Below, piece by piece: positions 1 through 8,633 of a stretch of DNA of 64,000 nucleotides. The stretch is from assembly GCF_947648125.1 (NCBI RefSeq), contig NZ_CANSMR010000002.1, forward strand, positions 558,001 through 622,000, in the 5' to 3' direction. The notes beneath the pieces are model-generated. The model saw only the letters and a program-made list of their open reading frames with translations, was not told the origin of the DNA and ran no database searches. This DNA is from an uncultured Bradyrhizobium sp. GTDB taxonomy: Bacteria > Pseudomonadota > Alphaproteobacteria > Rhizobiales > Xanthobacteraceae. The number at the start of each line of letters is the position of its first letter. Position 1 is the stretch's first letter. A program made the translations under genes and the position numbers.

Positions 1-690
1 CTGATGAGCCGGCTGTTGCGCAGCCTCGAGGACGAGGGGCTGATCGAAACGACCGCGCACGGCGACGATGCGCGCCGGCGCATCGCGAAGCTGACGCCTG
101 CGGGCAAGCGCGAGTTCAACGCCTATGAGGCGATCTCCAACCGGCAGGCCAAGGACTTCCTTAGCCATCACACCCAACGCGAGGCGCTGCTGGCGGCAAT
201 GGATTTGATCGCGTCTGCGCTCGGACGCGACGGCACCGCCCTGCACGAGATGGACCCGCGCAGCGAGCCGGCGCGCTACTGCCTCGGCGAATATTATGCC
301 GAGCTGGCGCGACGCTTCAAACAGGGTTTTGACGTCAAGCTGTCGCGCGATCCCAATGCCAAGGACATGGTGCCCCCGCGCGGCAGCTTCATCGTGGCGA
401 TGTCTGACGGCTTGCCGATCGGCTGCGTCGGGCTGAAGGGCAGCAGCGGCGACTACGCGGAGATCAAGCGGCTCTGGGTCGCGCCAGCCGCGCGCGGGCT
501 CGGCCTCGGTCGCCGCCTGATGGACGCGGCCGAGCACGCCGCGCGCGAGCTAGGCATCGCGGTGCTGCGGCTCGATACCAACAGCGCACTCGCTGAAGCC
601 GGTCAGCTCTACCGCAGGACCGGCTGGACCGAGATCCCGCGCTTCAACGACGACCCCTACCCCGATCTGTTCTTCGAGAAGCATCTCTGA
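1..690 (+). CDS. MarR family regulator fused to GNAT N-acetyltransferase (5' end missing)
   Basis: The reading frame is open at the window edge, so the N-terminus lies outside. The visible first ~75 residues are the end of a MarR winged helix: recognition helix LMSRLLRSLEDEGLIET, then the wing with RRIAKLTPAGK. From about residue 80 to the end the protein is a GNAT acetyltransferase with the acetyl-CoA loop RGLGLGRRLMDAA and the usual C-terminal LYRRTGW...FFEKHL. MarR-GNAT fusions are a known family; the natural substrate and DNA target cannot be read here. The next gene follows after 69 bases on the same strand. An ATG at position 4 lies inside the helix-turn-helix and is not the true start. 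Confidence 0.85.
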   Translation: MMSRLLRSLEDEGLIETTAHGDDARRRIAKLTPAGKREFNAYEAISNRQAKDFLSHHTQREALLAAMDLIASALGRDGTALHEMDPRSEPARYCLGEYYAELARRFKQGFDVKLSRDPNAKDMVPPRGSFIVAMSDGLPIGCVGLKGSSGDYAEIKRLWVAPAARGLGLGRRLMDAAEHAARELGIAVLRLDTNSALAEAGQLYRRTGWTEIPRFNDDPYPDLFFEKHL

Positions 691-759
691 ACGGCGCATC
701 TCGCGCGGCTGCTGCATGCGCATGTTGTCCAGCGCCGTGCGCTGGCCTATGACGCTGAC

Positions 760-1257
760 ATGACCATCCGCCCCATCGTCCGCTATCCCGATCCACGGCT
801 TGCGCAGCCGGCCGAGCCTGTCAGCCTGTTCGACGACACGCTGCGCGAGCTGGCGCACGACCTGCTTGAGACCATGCATGCGGCGCCGGGCATCGGCATC
901 ACGGCGTCGCATATCGGCGTGTCGCTTCGGGTCGTGGTGCTCGAGCTCGATGCCAGCGAAGGGCCGCGGATTTATGTCAATCCGGAGATCATCTGGGCGT
1001 CGCCGGAAATGATCCTGCACAAGGAAGGCAGCGTCTCGATGCCCGGCGTCACCGACGAGGTCGAGCGCCATGCGCGGGTCCGCATCCGCTATCAGGATCT
1101 CGACGGCAACATGCAGACCGAGGAGTCGGACGGGCTGCGCGCGGTGTGCCATCAGCACGAGATCGATCAGCTCGACGGCGTGTTCTGGATCAGGCGCTTG
1201 TCCCGCCTGAAGCGGGAGCGCCTGATCAAGCGGTTCGAGAAGCTGTCGCGCACGTAA
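760..1257 (+). CDS. Peptide deformylase-like protein with altered metal ligands
   Basis: 165 residues with overall peptide deformylase layout; true deformylases remove the formyl group from nascent Met using a metal bound by Cys and two His. The three signature motifs are recognisable but changed: motif 1 is GIGITASHIG (residues 44-53, usual Gln replaced by His), motif 2 is EGSVS (89-93, the metal-ligand Cys is Ser91), and motif 3 is HEIDQLDG (133-140, the second metal-ligand His is Gln137). His133 and the catalytic Glu134 are kept. Deformylase activity is therefore doubtful; such divergent paralogues usually accompany a normal def gene elsewhere (inference). No clear ribosome binding site precedes the ATG. 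Confidence 0.85.
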   Translation: MTIRPIVRYPDPRLAQPAEPVSLFDDTLRELAHDLLETMHAAPGIGITASHIGVSLRVVVLELDASEGPRIYVNPEIIWASPEMILHKEGSVSMPGVTDEVERHARVRIRYQDLDGNMQTEESDGLRAVCHQHEIDQLDGVFWIRRLSRLKRERLIKRFEKLSRT

Positions 1258-1314
1258 CTCGACCTCACCCTCCCGCCGTCAAATCCTTCGCCAGCGCCAT
1301 ATAGGCCGGCAGCG

Positions 1315-2523
1315 TCACGGGGTCGCAGCATTGCCGGCGGCGTGGTGCGAGGCGTAACGCGCGATCACCATCTCGGCCTTCGGATCGATGTAGATGCCCT
1401 GGCCGTGCACGCCGCGCGCCATGTAGGCGCCGTGCGCATTGTGCGTCACCCACCACTGATTGCGGTAGGAGGCGCCGGGCAAGGTGGTGTAGCCGGCCGG
1501 CTTGAACTTTTCGGGATCGCCGCCGCGCGCGATGTCCTCGACTACCGTTGACGGCACGATCTGGCGGCCGTTGAAACGGCCGTGATTGCGGATCGTCTCG
1601 CCGAAGCGGGCGAGATCGCGCAGCGTGGTCGACAATCCGCCGCCACCGCTTTCGGTGCCGATGCGATCGACGTGATAATGCGCGTCCTCCTCCGCGCCCA
1701 TCGGGGCCCAGATCCGCTCGGAGAGCAGATCGGACAACGTCATGCCGCTGGCGCGCCGGCAGATGAAGGCCAGCACGTCGGTGTTGACGGTCTTGTAGGC
1801 GAAGGCCTTGCCGTGCTCACCCTGCTTCTGCTGCGCGCAGAGGAAATCGAAGATGTTGGTCGCGCCTTCATAGCCCGGCGGAATCGGCGCCATGCCGTTG
1901 GCGCGCCGCAATCCCCACACATCGGAATTCCTGTCGGTATAGACCTCGGTGTATTTGAGGCCCGTGGTCATATCCATCACCTGGTGCACACGCGCATCGC
2001 CGAACGCGCTTACCTTCAGCTCCGGCACATAGTCGGTCACCGGTGCCTGCGGATCGATCTTGCCCTCGGCGACCAGCATGCCGGCCAGCACGCCGGTGAA
2101 CGACTTCGTCACCGACATCGCGATATGCGGCTTGTGCGGCTTCAACGCGCCGAAATAGCGCTCGTAGATCAATTTGCCCCGGTGCAGCACGGCGATGCCG
2201 TCGGCATAGCTCTCCTCGAGCATGCGCGCAAAAGTCTGCGGGCGGCCGTCCATCGTCACCGACGCGGAGGCGCCGATGTCATGATCTTCGCGCGGCAGCA
2301 CCGACGCCGGCCCGGCGCCGCGCCAGACATTCACCGTCGGCACCAGCTGGCGAATGTTGCTCCAGGCCCAGCGCAATTCGGGAAAGCTGCGGAACGAGCC
2401 GTTCTGGAATGTGATGGTCTTGTCCTGCGGCGGCGGAAAGCCCTGCATCCAGCCAAGCATCTCGGGATCGGACTTCGCGGCGGTGGGCGTTTGTTGCTGA
2501 TTGGCGGCGGCTGCGACGGACAT
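1315..2523 (-). CDS. Serine hydrolase, beta-lactamase class C / 6-aminohexanoate-dimer hydrolase type, 3' frameshift
   Basis: About 402 residues with the class C fold: nucleophile motif SVTK (Ser137, Lys140), YKTVN (Tyr243 the likely catalytic Tyr) and a C-terminal HGQG. No signal peptide is evident. Start taken at ATG 2523 with GGAG upstream; the TTG one codon earlier is less likely. The frame stops at 1315 just after GNAATP, but a different frame continues with DPVTLPAYMALAKDLTAGG to position 1265, which reads like the normal C-terminus of this family. One missing G near 1325 would explain it, so the gene either lost its last ~18 residues or contains a sequencing error. Substrate unknown. 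Confidence 0.85.
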   Translation of the reverse strand: MSVAAAANQQQTPTAAKSDPEMLGWMQGFPPPQDKTITFQNGSFRSFPELRWAWSNIRQLVPTVNVWRGAGPASVLPREDHDIGASASVTMDGRPQTFARMLEESYADGIAVLHRGKLIYERYFGALKPHKPHIAMSVTKSFTGVLAGMLVAEGKIDPQAPVTDYVPELKVSAFGDARVHQVMDMTTGLKYTEVYTDRNSDVWGLRRANGMAPIPPGYEGATNIFDFLCAQQKQGEHGKAFAYKTVNTDVLAFICRRASGMTLSDLLSERIWAPMGAEEDAHYHVDRIGTESGGGGLSTTLRDLARFGETIRNHGRFNGRQIVPSTVVEDIARGGDPEKFKPAGYTTLPGASYRNQWWVTHNAHGAYMARGVHGQGIYIDPKAEMVIARYASHHAAGNAATP

Positions 2524-2710
2524 CAATGCTGGCTCCAGAGCTGCGGAGCGAAATGCGTATCATGCGACGGCAAAGGGCACATCCCGTGTTTGCGCCGGGG
2601 TGACCGTCGTCGCATGCGCATGCCGATGCACGAATGGCTGTGCGGCCGCACAATTCGCTTGATCGGACACCTGACTGTCGCGCTCGGGCCAGATCATTCC
2701 AGCGCGCGGA

Positions 2711-3184
2711 TTACCCGGCAGCCGCCCGCTCGATCGCCGCGATGTCGATGTTCTTCATCGTCATCATCGCCTCCATGGCGCGCTTGCCGGCGGCGCGATC
2801 GGCGCCGTTGACGAGCTCCAGCAACCGCCGCGGCGTGATCTGCCAGGTAAAGCCCCAGCGATCCCGGCACCAGCCGCACGGCAATTCCTTGCCGCCATTG
2901 CCAGTGACCGCATTCCAATAACGATCGGTCTCGTCCTGGCTGTCGGTCAGCACCATGAAACTCACCGCCTCGTTCGGCGTGAAGTTGGAGCCGCCATTCA
3001 GCCCGACGAAGCAGCGGCCGAGCACGGTGAACTCGACCGTCAGCTCATCGCCCTGCCCGATGCCCGGTATCGGCGAGACATGGCCCGCATCGACATGGCT
3101 GTCGGGAAACGTCGCGGCGTAGAATTCCGCCGCTGCGCGCGCCTGGCCCTGATCGAACCAAAGGCATGTGACGAGATCGGTCAT
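2711..3184 (-). CDS. VOC family protein (PhnB / 3-demethylubiquinone-9 methyltransferase-like fold)
   Basis: 157 residues from ATG 3184, preceded by AGGAGA. The sequence has the pattern of the PhnB-like glyoxalase-fold family: [20 protein letters not shown] at the N-terminus, then [23 protein letters not shown], and [17 protein letters not shown]. Members bind small molecules but are mostly uncharacterised; the missing metal-ligand pattern of true glyoxalases argues against lactoylglutathione lyase activity. A longer frame to 3250 exists, but the 22 extra residues show no family pattern and lack a ribosome binding site. Transcribed in the same direction as the serine hydrolase downstream, with a 184-base gap. 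Confidence 0.85.
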   Translation of the reverse strand: MTDLVTCLWFDQGQARAAAEFYAATFPDSHVDAGHVSPIPGIGQGDELTVEFTVLGRCFVGLNGGSNFTPNEAVSFMVLTDSQDETDRYWNAVTGNGGKELPCGWCRDRWGFTWQITPRRLLELVNGADRAAGKRAMEAMMTMKNIDIAAIERAAAG

Positions 3185-3304
3185 TTGCAGTCTCCTGGTT
3201 TTTGCGAAGGACGCTTGGCCGAGGCGCCAGCCGACAGCGGGGCAACACACCGATGAAAATAATTCAGGATGGCATTTGTCAAAGTTCCGCCTCTACACGC
3301 ACAG

Positions 3305-3440
3305 TGTCGTCCTGGCGAAAGTCAGGAGGAACTCAGGTGACCCATAACCACCGAATTTGGTTATGAACGAGATCATGGCCCCGGCGTCGCATGACAAATT
3401 GCCATTTGGGGTAATGGGTCCTAGCTTCTGCCAGGACGAC
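3305..3440. repeat. Palindromic intergenic repeat, family F
   Basis: A 136-base segment bounded by imperfect inverted repeats of about 22 bases: GTCGTCCTGGCGAAAG at the left and, read on the other strand, GTCGTCCTGGCAGAAG at the right. Inside it is a perfect 8-base dyad CATAACCA (3342-3349) / TGGTTATG (3357-3364). It resembles the noncoding palindromic units common in Bradyrhizobium genomes. No open frame of note. Only copy seen in this window. Confidence 0.6.
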
Positions 3441-3480
3441 GATGAGGATGGCTCTCGATTCAAGTTGTCACACCACGCGG

Positions 3481-3581
3481 TGTCATCACCCGCGCATGCG
3501 GGTGATCCAGTATTCCAGAGACTATGCTCGAGCCGAGAGGCCGCGGCGTACTGGATCGCCCGGTCGAGCCGGGCGATGACA
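3481..3581. repeat. Palindromic intergenic repeat, family B (copy 1)
   Basis: About 101 bases beginning TGTCATCACCCGCGCATGCG and ending in the complement GGGCGATGACA, with an internal GATCCAGTATTCCAGAGAC and CGTACTGGATCGCCCG. A second copy with the same order of parts lies at 26294-26396. The ends and the two GATCCAGTA/TACTGGATC blocks pair, so the transcript would fold into a long hairpin. It sits 89 bases upstream of the GST gene. The remaining DNA of this 486-base gap shows nothing else. Confidence 0.75.
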
Positions 3582-3670
3582 CCTGAGAATAAGGACGCAG
3601 CTTCCAGGATCGGCTGTCGGGGCGCGCGCCGCTCGTTCGTCCTCGGGACGCAAGGACATGGAGTGAAGCG

Positions 3671-4324
3671 ATGACCCCCACCATCACCGCCTTCGAACGG
3701 TCCCCCGACGGCGGCAAGGGGCTGGCGCGCGATACGCGGGTTCGCTGGGCGCTGGAAGAAGTGGGCCAGCCCTACGCGGTTCGCCTGGTTTCGTTCCAGG
3801 CGATGAAGCAGCCGGCACATCTGGCGCTGCATCCCTTCGGCCAGATTCCAACCTATCAGGAAAGTGATCTCGCGCTGTTCGAGACAGGCTCTATCGTGCT
3901 CCATATCGCCGGGCGTCATGCGGGCCTGCTGCCTAACGAAGCCAATGCCCGCGCCCGCGCAATCAGCTGGATGTTTGCCGCGGTCAACACCGTGGAACCA
4001 CCGATCCTCGAACTCGCAACCGCCAGGGTTCTGGAGAGCGACAAGCCATGGACCAAGGAGCGCCTGCCCCTGGTCATGGATCGCGTCCGCGACCGGCTGA
4101 AGCAGCTCGCCGCCCGCCTCGGCGATGCCGACTGGCTCGACGGCGCGTTCAGCGCCGGCGACCTGATGATGGTGTCGGTGCTGCTCAGGCTAAGAATGTC
4201 GGGCATCCTGAATGAATTTCCGAACCTTTCCGCTTACGTCGCCCGCGGCGAAGCACGACCTGCCTACAAGCGGGCTTTCGAGGCTCAGCTGGCGGTTAAC
4301 ACGGGCAAGCAACCGACCGGCTGA
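3671..4324 (+). CDS. Glutathione S-transferase family protein
   Basis: 217 residues with the two-domain GST layout: N-terminal thioredoxin-like part with RWALEEVGQPY and HPFGQIPTYQESDLALFETGSI (the cis-Pro and the Glu-Thr/Ser pair that binds the glutathione gamma-Glu), then an all-helical C-terminal domain ending with the SAGDLMM N-capping motif and LSAYVARGEARPAYKRA. Cytosolic; the likely role is conjugation or reduction with glutathione, substrate unknown. ATG at 3671 has GGAG eleven bases upstream. Standing alone between a repeat element and a small exported protein. Confidence 0.9.
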   Translation: MTPTITAFERSPDGGKGLARDTRVRWALEEVGQPYAVRLVSFQAMKQPAHLALHPFGQIPTYQESDLALFETGSIVLHIAGRHAGLLPNEANARARAISWMFAAVNTVEPPILELATARVLESDKPWTKERLPLVMDRVRDRLKQLAARLGDADWLDGAFSAGDLMMVSVLLRLRMSGILNEFPNLSAYVARGEARPAYKRAFEAQLAVNTGKQPTG

Positions 4325-4534
4325 GGTTTGCGACAGGCGGGACAGAGCCCTCGTGCAGTTGCACAACACCACTGCACCACATGCAGTTCCGGCACAACGA
4401 TTACGATCGCGTCGAAGCCCTCACGCAGCATTGAGCCGGCGTGAGCAAGGATTGCATTCAAATGCGCCCGCTCCGCGCACATCTATCAGACGAGGCCGGA
4501 CTCCTCGGCCCCTTAAGCAAAACGGAGAAACTCA

Positions 4535-4771
4535 ATGACGAACGTCAAACTGTTGTCGGCTGCTTTCATCGCGGTTGCCATGATCGCGACACCGGCGATG
4601 GCGCGTGAAACGCACGCTGTTTCCAGGCATGTGGCCGAAGCCAATGCCGCCGCGCCGGCCGAGCCCGTCTATGTCGATGGTCGCGCCTGCATCCCGGCAC
4701 CGCGTGTCGGTTCATTCGCGACCGCACCCTGGACTGGCGGCAATATCCCCTGCGAACCGGGTCCGTATTGA
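4535..4771 (+). CDS. Small exported protein of unknown function
   Basis: 78 residues. The first 24 form a clear Sec signal peptide (MTNVKLLSAAFIAVAMIATP, then AMA before the cleavage site). The mature part is about 54 residues, rich in Ala and Pro with two Cys (RACIPAP and NIPCEPG) that could form one disulfide. A good ribosome binding site, ACGGAG, precedes the ATG. No family recognised. Predicted periplasmic. The 120 bases after it are noncoding. Confidence 0.7.
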   Translation: MTNVKLLSAAFIAVAMIATPAMARETHAVSRHVAEANAAAPAEPVYVDGRACIPAPRVGSFATAPWTGGNIPCEPGPY

Positions 4772-4893
4772 TCGCTGCGCGCGACAGCTAACGAAACAGC
4801 AAATTGCCGTATGGCGGGTTAGCGACACGCTACCCGCCATTCTGCGCACCGACCGATGAGACGGTGGAATACGTTTCGCTACACCCTACGCGC

Positions 4894-5796
4894 TCATTGC
4901 TTAAAGCAATGCTCACGGTGCCATCTTAGGAAATGCGGATGCGGACGGTCAGACACGCGCTGCGGCGCGAGCGCGTGGCCTGACTTGTTGATTATTGATC
5001 GTATGCCTTGCGGATCATTTGTCTGCCGCGAGATCAATATTTCCAAATTGTCGGCCAAGCTGATCAAGCCGCGATCAAACATCCAATGCGCTGTGCCAGA
5101 AAGAGCGATCCCGTTGCTAACAATATCGGGTCCGCTCGCCTCCACTGGCCGAATGTGCGCAGCAGCGACTTCCGCGCGCCCTCTCCCATTGATCAGTTTT
5201 AGTCCTGTGATCGCACACCGCTCGTCGTAGGCGCGCAGAACCACACGACGAAAGACCCGGTCGCGCATAATCCTCGACATCGTAACGCTCACGCGGTCGC
5301 GTTGCTGGTCATATGTGAAGGGCGCTTGTGCTCCTTCGCCAATATCGAGCGATGGCACGTCAGTGTCGGAACGCGGCAACAGAGGCACATCTTCCTCGAA
5401 GCCCAGTTCGACTATTCTGGCAAAATCATCAGGTGAGAGTGGACGAACCGCAGATTGAGCCCGTCCGGATATGCGTCCCTGGTCATTGAGAACACCCCGC
5501 TCGACTGGTCCCGTTGCACCGTTGAACGGGACCGGATTTGCGAAGTCGAGATAGGTTCGTGGCTCGATCAGCGCGAGGTACATCCCCGAAATGCCGGGAT
5601 CGGGAATAACCTGACGAACCTTGGCGATCGCAAAGTAACCTTTTGTCTCGGCCACTTTGCTTGGCTCGTAGTAGACAATCCAGTCACCGACACAGGCCTC
5701 GACACGGCGCAAATACTGGCTGGGGAATTGATACTGTTCCGCAGGACTATCGTCGTAGATCGAGTCCGACCGATGAATGAATACGCCAAACCCCAT
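4894..5796 (-). CDS. HNH_2 endonuclease with N-terminal PUA/EVE-like region
   Basis: 300 residues from ATG 5796 (MGFGVFIHRSDSIYDD); the frame runs on to a TTG at 5844 but the conserved-looking region starts at the ATG, with GGAGGT 15 bases upstream, so the start is not settled. The C-terminal third matches the HNH_2 nuclease pattern: CAITGLKLINGRGRAEVAAA, then HIRP, NGIALSGTAHWMFDRGLISL. The N-terminal ~100 residues (GDWIVYYEP, YFAIAKVRQVIPD) look like a PUA/EVE-type small-domain fold, which in related nucleases reads modified bases; that assignment is inference. Lower G+C than its neighbours and no methyltransferase nearby. A modification-dependent restriction role is possible but unproven. 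Confidence 0.75.
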   Translation of the reverse strand: MGFGVFIHRSDSIYDDSPAEQYQFPSQYLRRVEACVGDWIVYYEPSKVAETKGYFAIAKVRQVIPDPGISGMYLALIEPRTYLDFANPVPFNGATGPVERGVLNDQGRISGRAQSAVRPLSPDDFARIVELGFEEDVPLLPRSDTDVPSLDIGEGAQAPFTYDQQRDRVSVTMSRIMRDRVFRRVVLRAYDERCAITGLKLINGRGRAEVAAAHIRPVEASGPDIVSNGIALSGTAHWMFDRGLISLADNLEILISRQTNDPQGIRSIINKSGHALAPQRVSDRPHPHFLRWHREHCFKQ

Positions 5797-5888
5797 AGCT
5801 GCTTCGGCCCCACCTCCCCGAAATCCATTTAGATTACGTGACAACGCTCCAAGAAGTCATCATGGGATCTGCTTTTTCGCGCGTGACC

Positions 5889-7487
5889 TCACTCCCACTC
5901 AATCGTCCCCGGCGGCTTCGACGTCACGTCGTACACCACCCGGTTCACGCCCTTCACCTCGTTGATGATGCGCGTCGCGGTCTCGGCCAAAAACTTCATG
6001 TCGAACTGGTAGAAGTCGGCGGTCATGCCGTCGGTCGAGGTGACGGCGCGGAGGCCGACGACGTATTCGTAAGTTCTGCCGTCGCCCATCACGCCGACGG
6101 TCTTGACCGGCAGCAGCACGGCGAAGGCCTGCCAGATTGCGTCATAGAGGCCGTGCTTGCGGATCTGGTCGATATAGACCGCATCGGCGTTACGCAGGAT
6201 GTCGAGCTTTTCTTTGGTGATGTCGCCGGGGCAGCGGATCGCAAGGCCGGGGCCCGGGAACGGGTGGCGGCCGACGAAGACTTCGGGCAGGCCGAGCTCG
6301 CGGCCGAGCACGCGCACCTCGTCCTTGAACAATTCGCGCAGCGGCTCGACCAGCTTCATGTTCATGCGATCAGGAAGGCCGCCGACATTGTGGTGCGACT
6401 TGATGGTGACAGACGGTCCGCCGGTGAAGGAGACACTCTCGATCACGTCGGGGTAGAGCGTGCCCTGCGCCAGGAATGCGGCGCCGCCGATCTTCTTGGC
6501 CTCCGCCTCGAACACGTCGATGAAGAGCCGCCCGATGGTCTTGCGCTTCACTTCGGGATCGGTGACGCCTTCGAGCTCGCCCAGAAACTCTTTCGACGCG
6601 TCCACATGGACCAGCGGGATGTTGTAGTGGTTGCGGAACAGGTCGACGACGGTCTTCGCCTCGTCGAGCCGCAGCAGGCCGTGATCGACGAACACGCAGG
6701 TGAGCTGGTCGCCGATCGCTTCATGGATCAGGACCGCGGCGACGGCGGAATCGACGCCACCCGACAGGCCGCAGATCACCTTGCCCTTGCCGACCTGGGC
6801 GCGGATCTTCTCGATCGCCTCCTCGCGGAAGGCGCGCATGGTCCAGTCGCCGGTCAGGCCCGCGACCTTGCGGACGAAGTTGCGCAAGAGCTTTGCGCCG
6901 TCCGGCGTGTGCACCACCTCAGGGTGGAACATCAGGCCGTAATACTTCCGCTTCTCGTCCTGGATGATCGCGAACGGCGCATTCGGCGAGGTGCCGGCGA
7001 CCGAGAAGCCGGGCGGCATCTTGGTGATGCGGTCGCCATGGCTCATCCACACCTGATGCTTTTCGCCGTGGCCCCAGACGCCGTCGAACAGTTGGCTCTC
7101 GGTCTTGACCTCGACATCGGCGCGGCCGAATTCGCGGTGGTGGCCGCCCTCGACCTCGCCGCCGAGCTGGGCGGCCAGGGTCATCTGGCCGTAGCAGATG
7201 CCGAGCACGGGAACGCCTGACTCGAAGATCAGCTGCGGGGCGCGCGGCGAGCCGGTCTCGTGCACCGACTCCGGCCCGCCGGACAGGATCACCGCCTTCG
7301 GCTTCATCTCCTTGAAGGCGGCCTCCGCCTTCTGGAACGGCACGATCTCGGAATAGACGCCCATCTCGCGGACGCGGCGGGCGATCAGTTGCGTCACCTG
7401 GCTGCCGAAATCGACAATCAGAATCTTGTCATGCGCCGAGGCCACCGTGGGCGCCGACGAGTCATGGGCTGTGTGCTGGGCTGTCAT
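5889..7487 (-). CDS. guaA: GMP synthase (glutamine-hydrolysing)
   Basis: 532 residues from ATG 7487; the 19 residues upstream in frame are not family-like. Converts XMP to GMP with ATP and glutamine. Class I glutamine amidotransferase domain at residues ~20-205: ILSGGPESV, nucleophile Cys98 in GICYG, His188 and Glu190 in [12 protein letters not shown] pyrophosphatase domain with the PP-loop SGGVDS (242-247), then the GMP synthase dimerisation domain with [10 protein letters not shown] and the terminal KPPGTIEWE. Normal length. The partner guaB lies 9 kb away on the same strand, so the two are not one operon. Cytosolic, essential purine step. Confidence 0.97.
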   Translation of the reverse strand: MTAQHTAHDSSAPTVASAHDKILIVDFGSQVTQLIARRVREMGVYSEIVPFQKAEAAFKEMKPKAVILSGGPESVHETGSPRAPQLIFESGVPVLGICYGQMTLAAQLGGEVEGGHHREFGRADVEVKTESQLFDGVWGHGEKHQVWMSHGDRITKMPPGFSVAGTSPNAPFAIIQDEKRKYYGLMFHPEVVHTPDGAKLLRNFVRKVAGLTGDWTMRAFREEAIEKIRAQVGKGKVICGLSGGVDSAVAAVLIHEAIGDQLTCVFVDHGLLRLDEAKTVVDLFRNHYNIPLVHVDASKEFLGELEGVTDPEVKRKTIGRLFIDVFEAEAKKIGGAAFLAQGTLYPDVIESVSFTGGPSVTIKSHHNVGGLPDRMNMKLVEPLRELFKDEVRVLGRELGLPEVFVGRHPFPGPGLAIRCPGDITKEKLDILRNADAVYIDQIRKHGLYDAIWQAFAVLLPVKTVGVMGDGRTYEYVVGLRAVTSTDGMTADFYQFDMKFLAETATRIINEVKGVNRVVYDVTSKPPGTIEWE

Positions 7488-7573
7488 GGCAAGCAGATAC
7501 GCGACGGCGCCCGCCCCCGCAACCGCGCAGCGCGGGGCGCCCACATTCTTCTTTGGGCATGGACAAATCTATA

Positions 7574-7594
7574 TAGGTCAATACTATTGACCTA
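7574..7594. promoter_or_regulatory. Perfect 21-base palindrome, candidate repressor operator
   Basis: Arms TAGGTCAATA and TATTGACCTA are exact complements around a single central C. It lies between guaA (start 7487, leftward) and the SnoaL-like gene (start 7624, rightward), 30 bases before the latter ATG and in AT-rich DNA, so it could cover either promoter. Size and symmetry fit a dimeric winged-helix repressor such as a MarR protein; the binder is unknown. Confidence 0.6.
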
Positions 7595-7623
7595 ATTTGG
7601 CCGGAACCGATGGGAGGAAACCA

Positions 7624-7995
7624 ATGCCGGATTTTCACGAACCGTCCCGCCTCGCGGCCCTCGGCCGCGACTGGGTCGCCGCCTGGAACGCGCGCGACCT
7701 CGAGCGCGTGCTGGCGATGTATTCGGAGGATACCGAGATGACCTCGGACCGGATCCCGGCGTTCGGGTTCGGCGCGTCGGGCACGGTGCGCGGCAAGGCG
7801 CAATTGCGGGCGTATTGGAGCGCTGCGCTCGCCAAACTGCCCGAGCTGCGTTTCGAGCTGATCGACCTCTATGTCTCGCCCGACAGCGTCGTGGTGTTCT
7901 ACCAGAATGAGCGCGGCAAGAAGATCTGCGAGTATCTGCGGTGTGACGCCGAGGGCAAGATCAGGCAGGGTTCGGCGAACCATCTGGTGGGTTGA
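7624..7995 (+). CDS. SnoaL-like / NTF2-fold protein
   Basis: 123 residues. The pattern LGRDWVAAWNARDLERVLAMYSEDTEMTSD...GTVRGKAQLRAYWSAALAKLPELRFE is typical of the SnoaL-like NTF2 fold, small alpha+beta barrels that serve as isomerases, hydrolases or binding proteins. Catalytic identity cannot be told from sequence. Start chosen at ATG 7624 because of the strong GGGAGGAAA just upstream; an in-frame TTG at 7597 has none. A palindromic site lies immediately upstream, so it is probably regulated. Followed by a palindromic repeat and a cupin gene. Confidence 0.85.
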   Translation: MPDFHEPSRLAALGRDWVAAWNARDLERVLAMYSEDTEMTSDRIPAFGFGASGTVRGKAQLRAYWSAALAKLPELRFELIDLYVSPDSVVVFYQNERGKKICEYLRCDAEGKIRQGSANHLVG

Positions 7996-8014
7996 ACGCG
8001 ATCTCTCACCCCCC

Positions 8015-8104
8015 GTCATTGCGAGCGAAGCGAAGCAATCCATGGCTCCTTCCCCCCTCGCGCGGAAGCATGGATTGCTTCGTCGCTTCGCTCCTCGCAA
8101 TGAC
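8015..8104. repeat. Palindromic intergenic repeat, family A (copy 1)
   Basis: 90 bases from GTCATTGCGAGCGAAGCGAA to the complementary TCGCTCCTCGCAATGAC. The two halves (GAAGCAATCCATGG and CATGGATTGCTTC) pair into a long stem. Shortest form of a family with five copies in this window (also 8498, 10464, 29708, 41529). Confidence 0.9.
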
Positions 8105-8147
8105 AGCGAAGAATTCGTAGGATGAGCGAAGCATCAGGACCACCCAC

Positions 8148-8480
8148 ATGAAAATCCCGGCCCTGCCCTTCACCGTCACCGACTGGAGCAACGTCGAACC
8201 TTCGGTGCATCCCGGCGAGACCGGGCAAGCGCTGTGGCGCACGCTCGACATCGGCGAGCTGCGGGTGCGGATGGTCGAGTATTCGCCGGGCTACCTCGCC
8301 GATCACTGGTGCGATCGCGGCCATGTGCTCTTTGTCGTCACGGGCGAGCTCGACACCGAGCTGCGCGACGGCCGCAAATTCACGCTGAAGCCGGGCATGA
8401 GCTACCAGGTCTCCGATTTCGGCGACGCCGCGCACCGCTCGTCGACGGCGGTGGGTGCGACGCTATTTATTGTGGATTGA
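8148..8480 (+). CDS. DHCW-motif cupin-fold protein
   Basis: 110 residues forming one small cupin barrel. The family hallmark is visible as YLADHWCDRGHVLFVVTGEL around residues 48-67, followed by LRDGRKFTLKPGMSYQVSD and AHRSSTAVGATLFIVD. The His and Cys of this motif could bind a metal; no enzymatic function is established for the family. The ATG lies 44 bases after repeat copy A1 and has no strong ribosome binding site. Cytosolic. Converges with the HxlR regulator gene across repeat copy A2. Confidence 0.85.
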   Translation: MKIPALPFTVTDWSNVEPSVHPGETGQALWRTLDIGELRVRMVEYSPGYLADHWCDRGHVLFVVTGELDTELRDGRKFTLKPGMSYQVSDFGDAAHRSSTAVGATLFIVD

Positions 8481-8497
8481 GCTGATGTAGTTCCTCA

Positions 8498-8615
8498 GTC
8501 ATTGCGAGCCACCCGGTCGGCGCGAAGCGCCGCCGGATGACAGGCTCCGCGAAGCAATCCATAGCGCCGCTTGGTGAGACATGGATTGCTTCGTCGCTTC
8601 GCTCCTCGCAATGAC
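8498..8615. repeat. Palindromic intergenic repeat, family A (copy 2, long form)
   Basis: Same ends as copy 1 (GTCATTGCGAG ... CTCCTCGCAATGAC) but with about 36-42 extra bases (8509-8550, CACCCGGTCGGCGCGAAGCG onward) nested in the left arm. Copy 3 at 10464 carries the same extra block at the same point. It lies between the convergent cupin and HxlR genes and may act as a shared transcript end. Confidence 0.9.
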
Positions 8616-8633
8616 GTGGAGAGAGTCACGCAC

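Noticed and set aside
3293-3919. Leftward 208-codon open frame across the repeat region and the GST start
   Set aside because: Runs through two palindromic repeats and is antisense to the GST gene; no motif.
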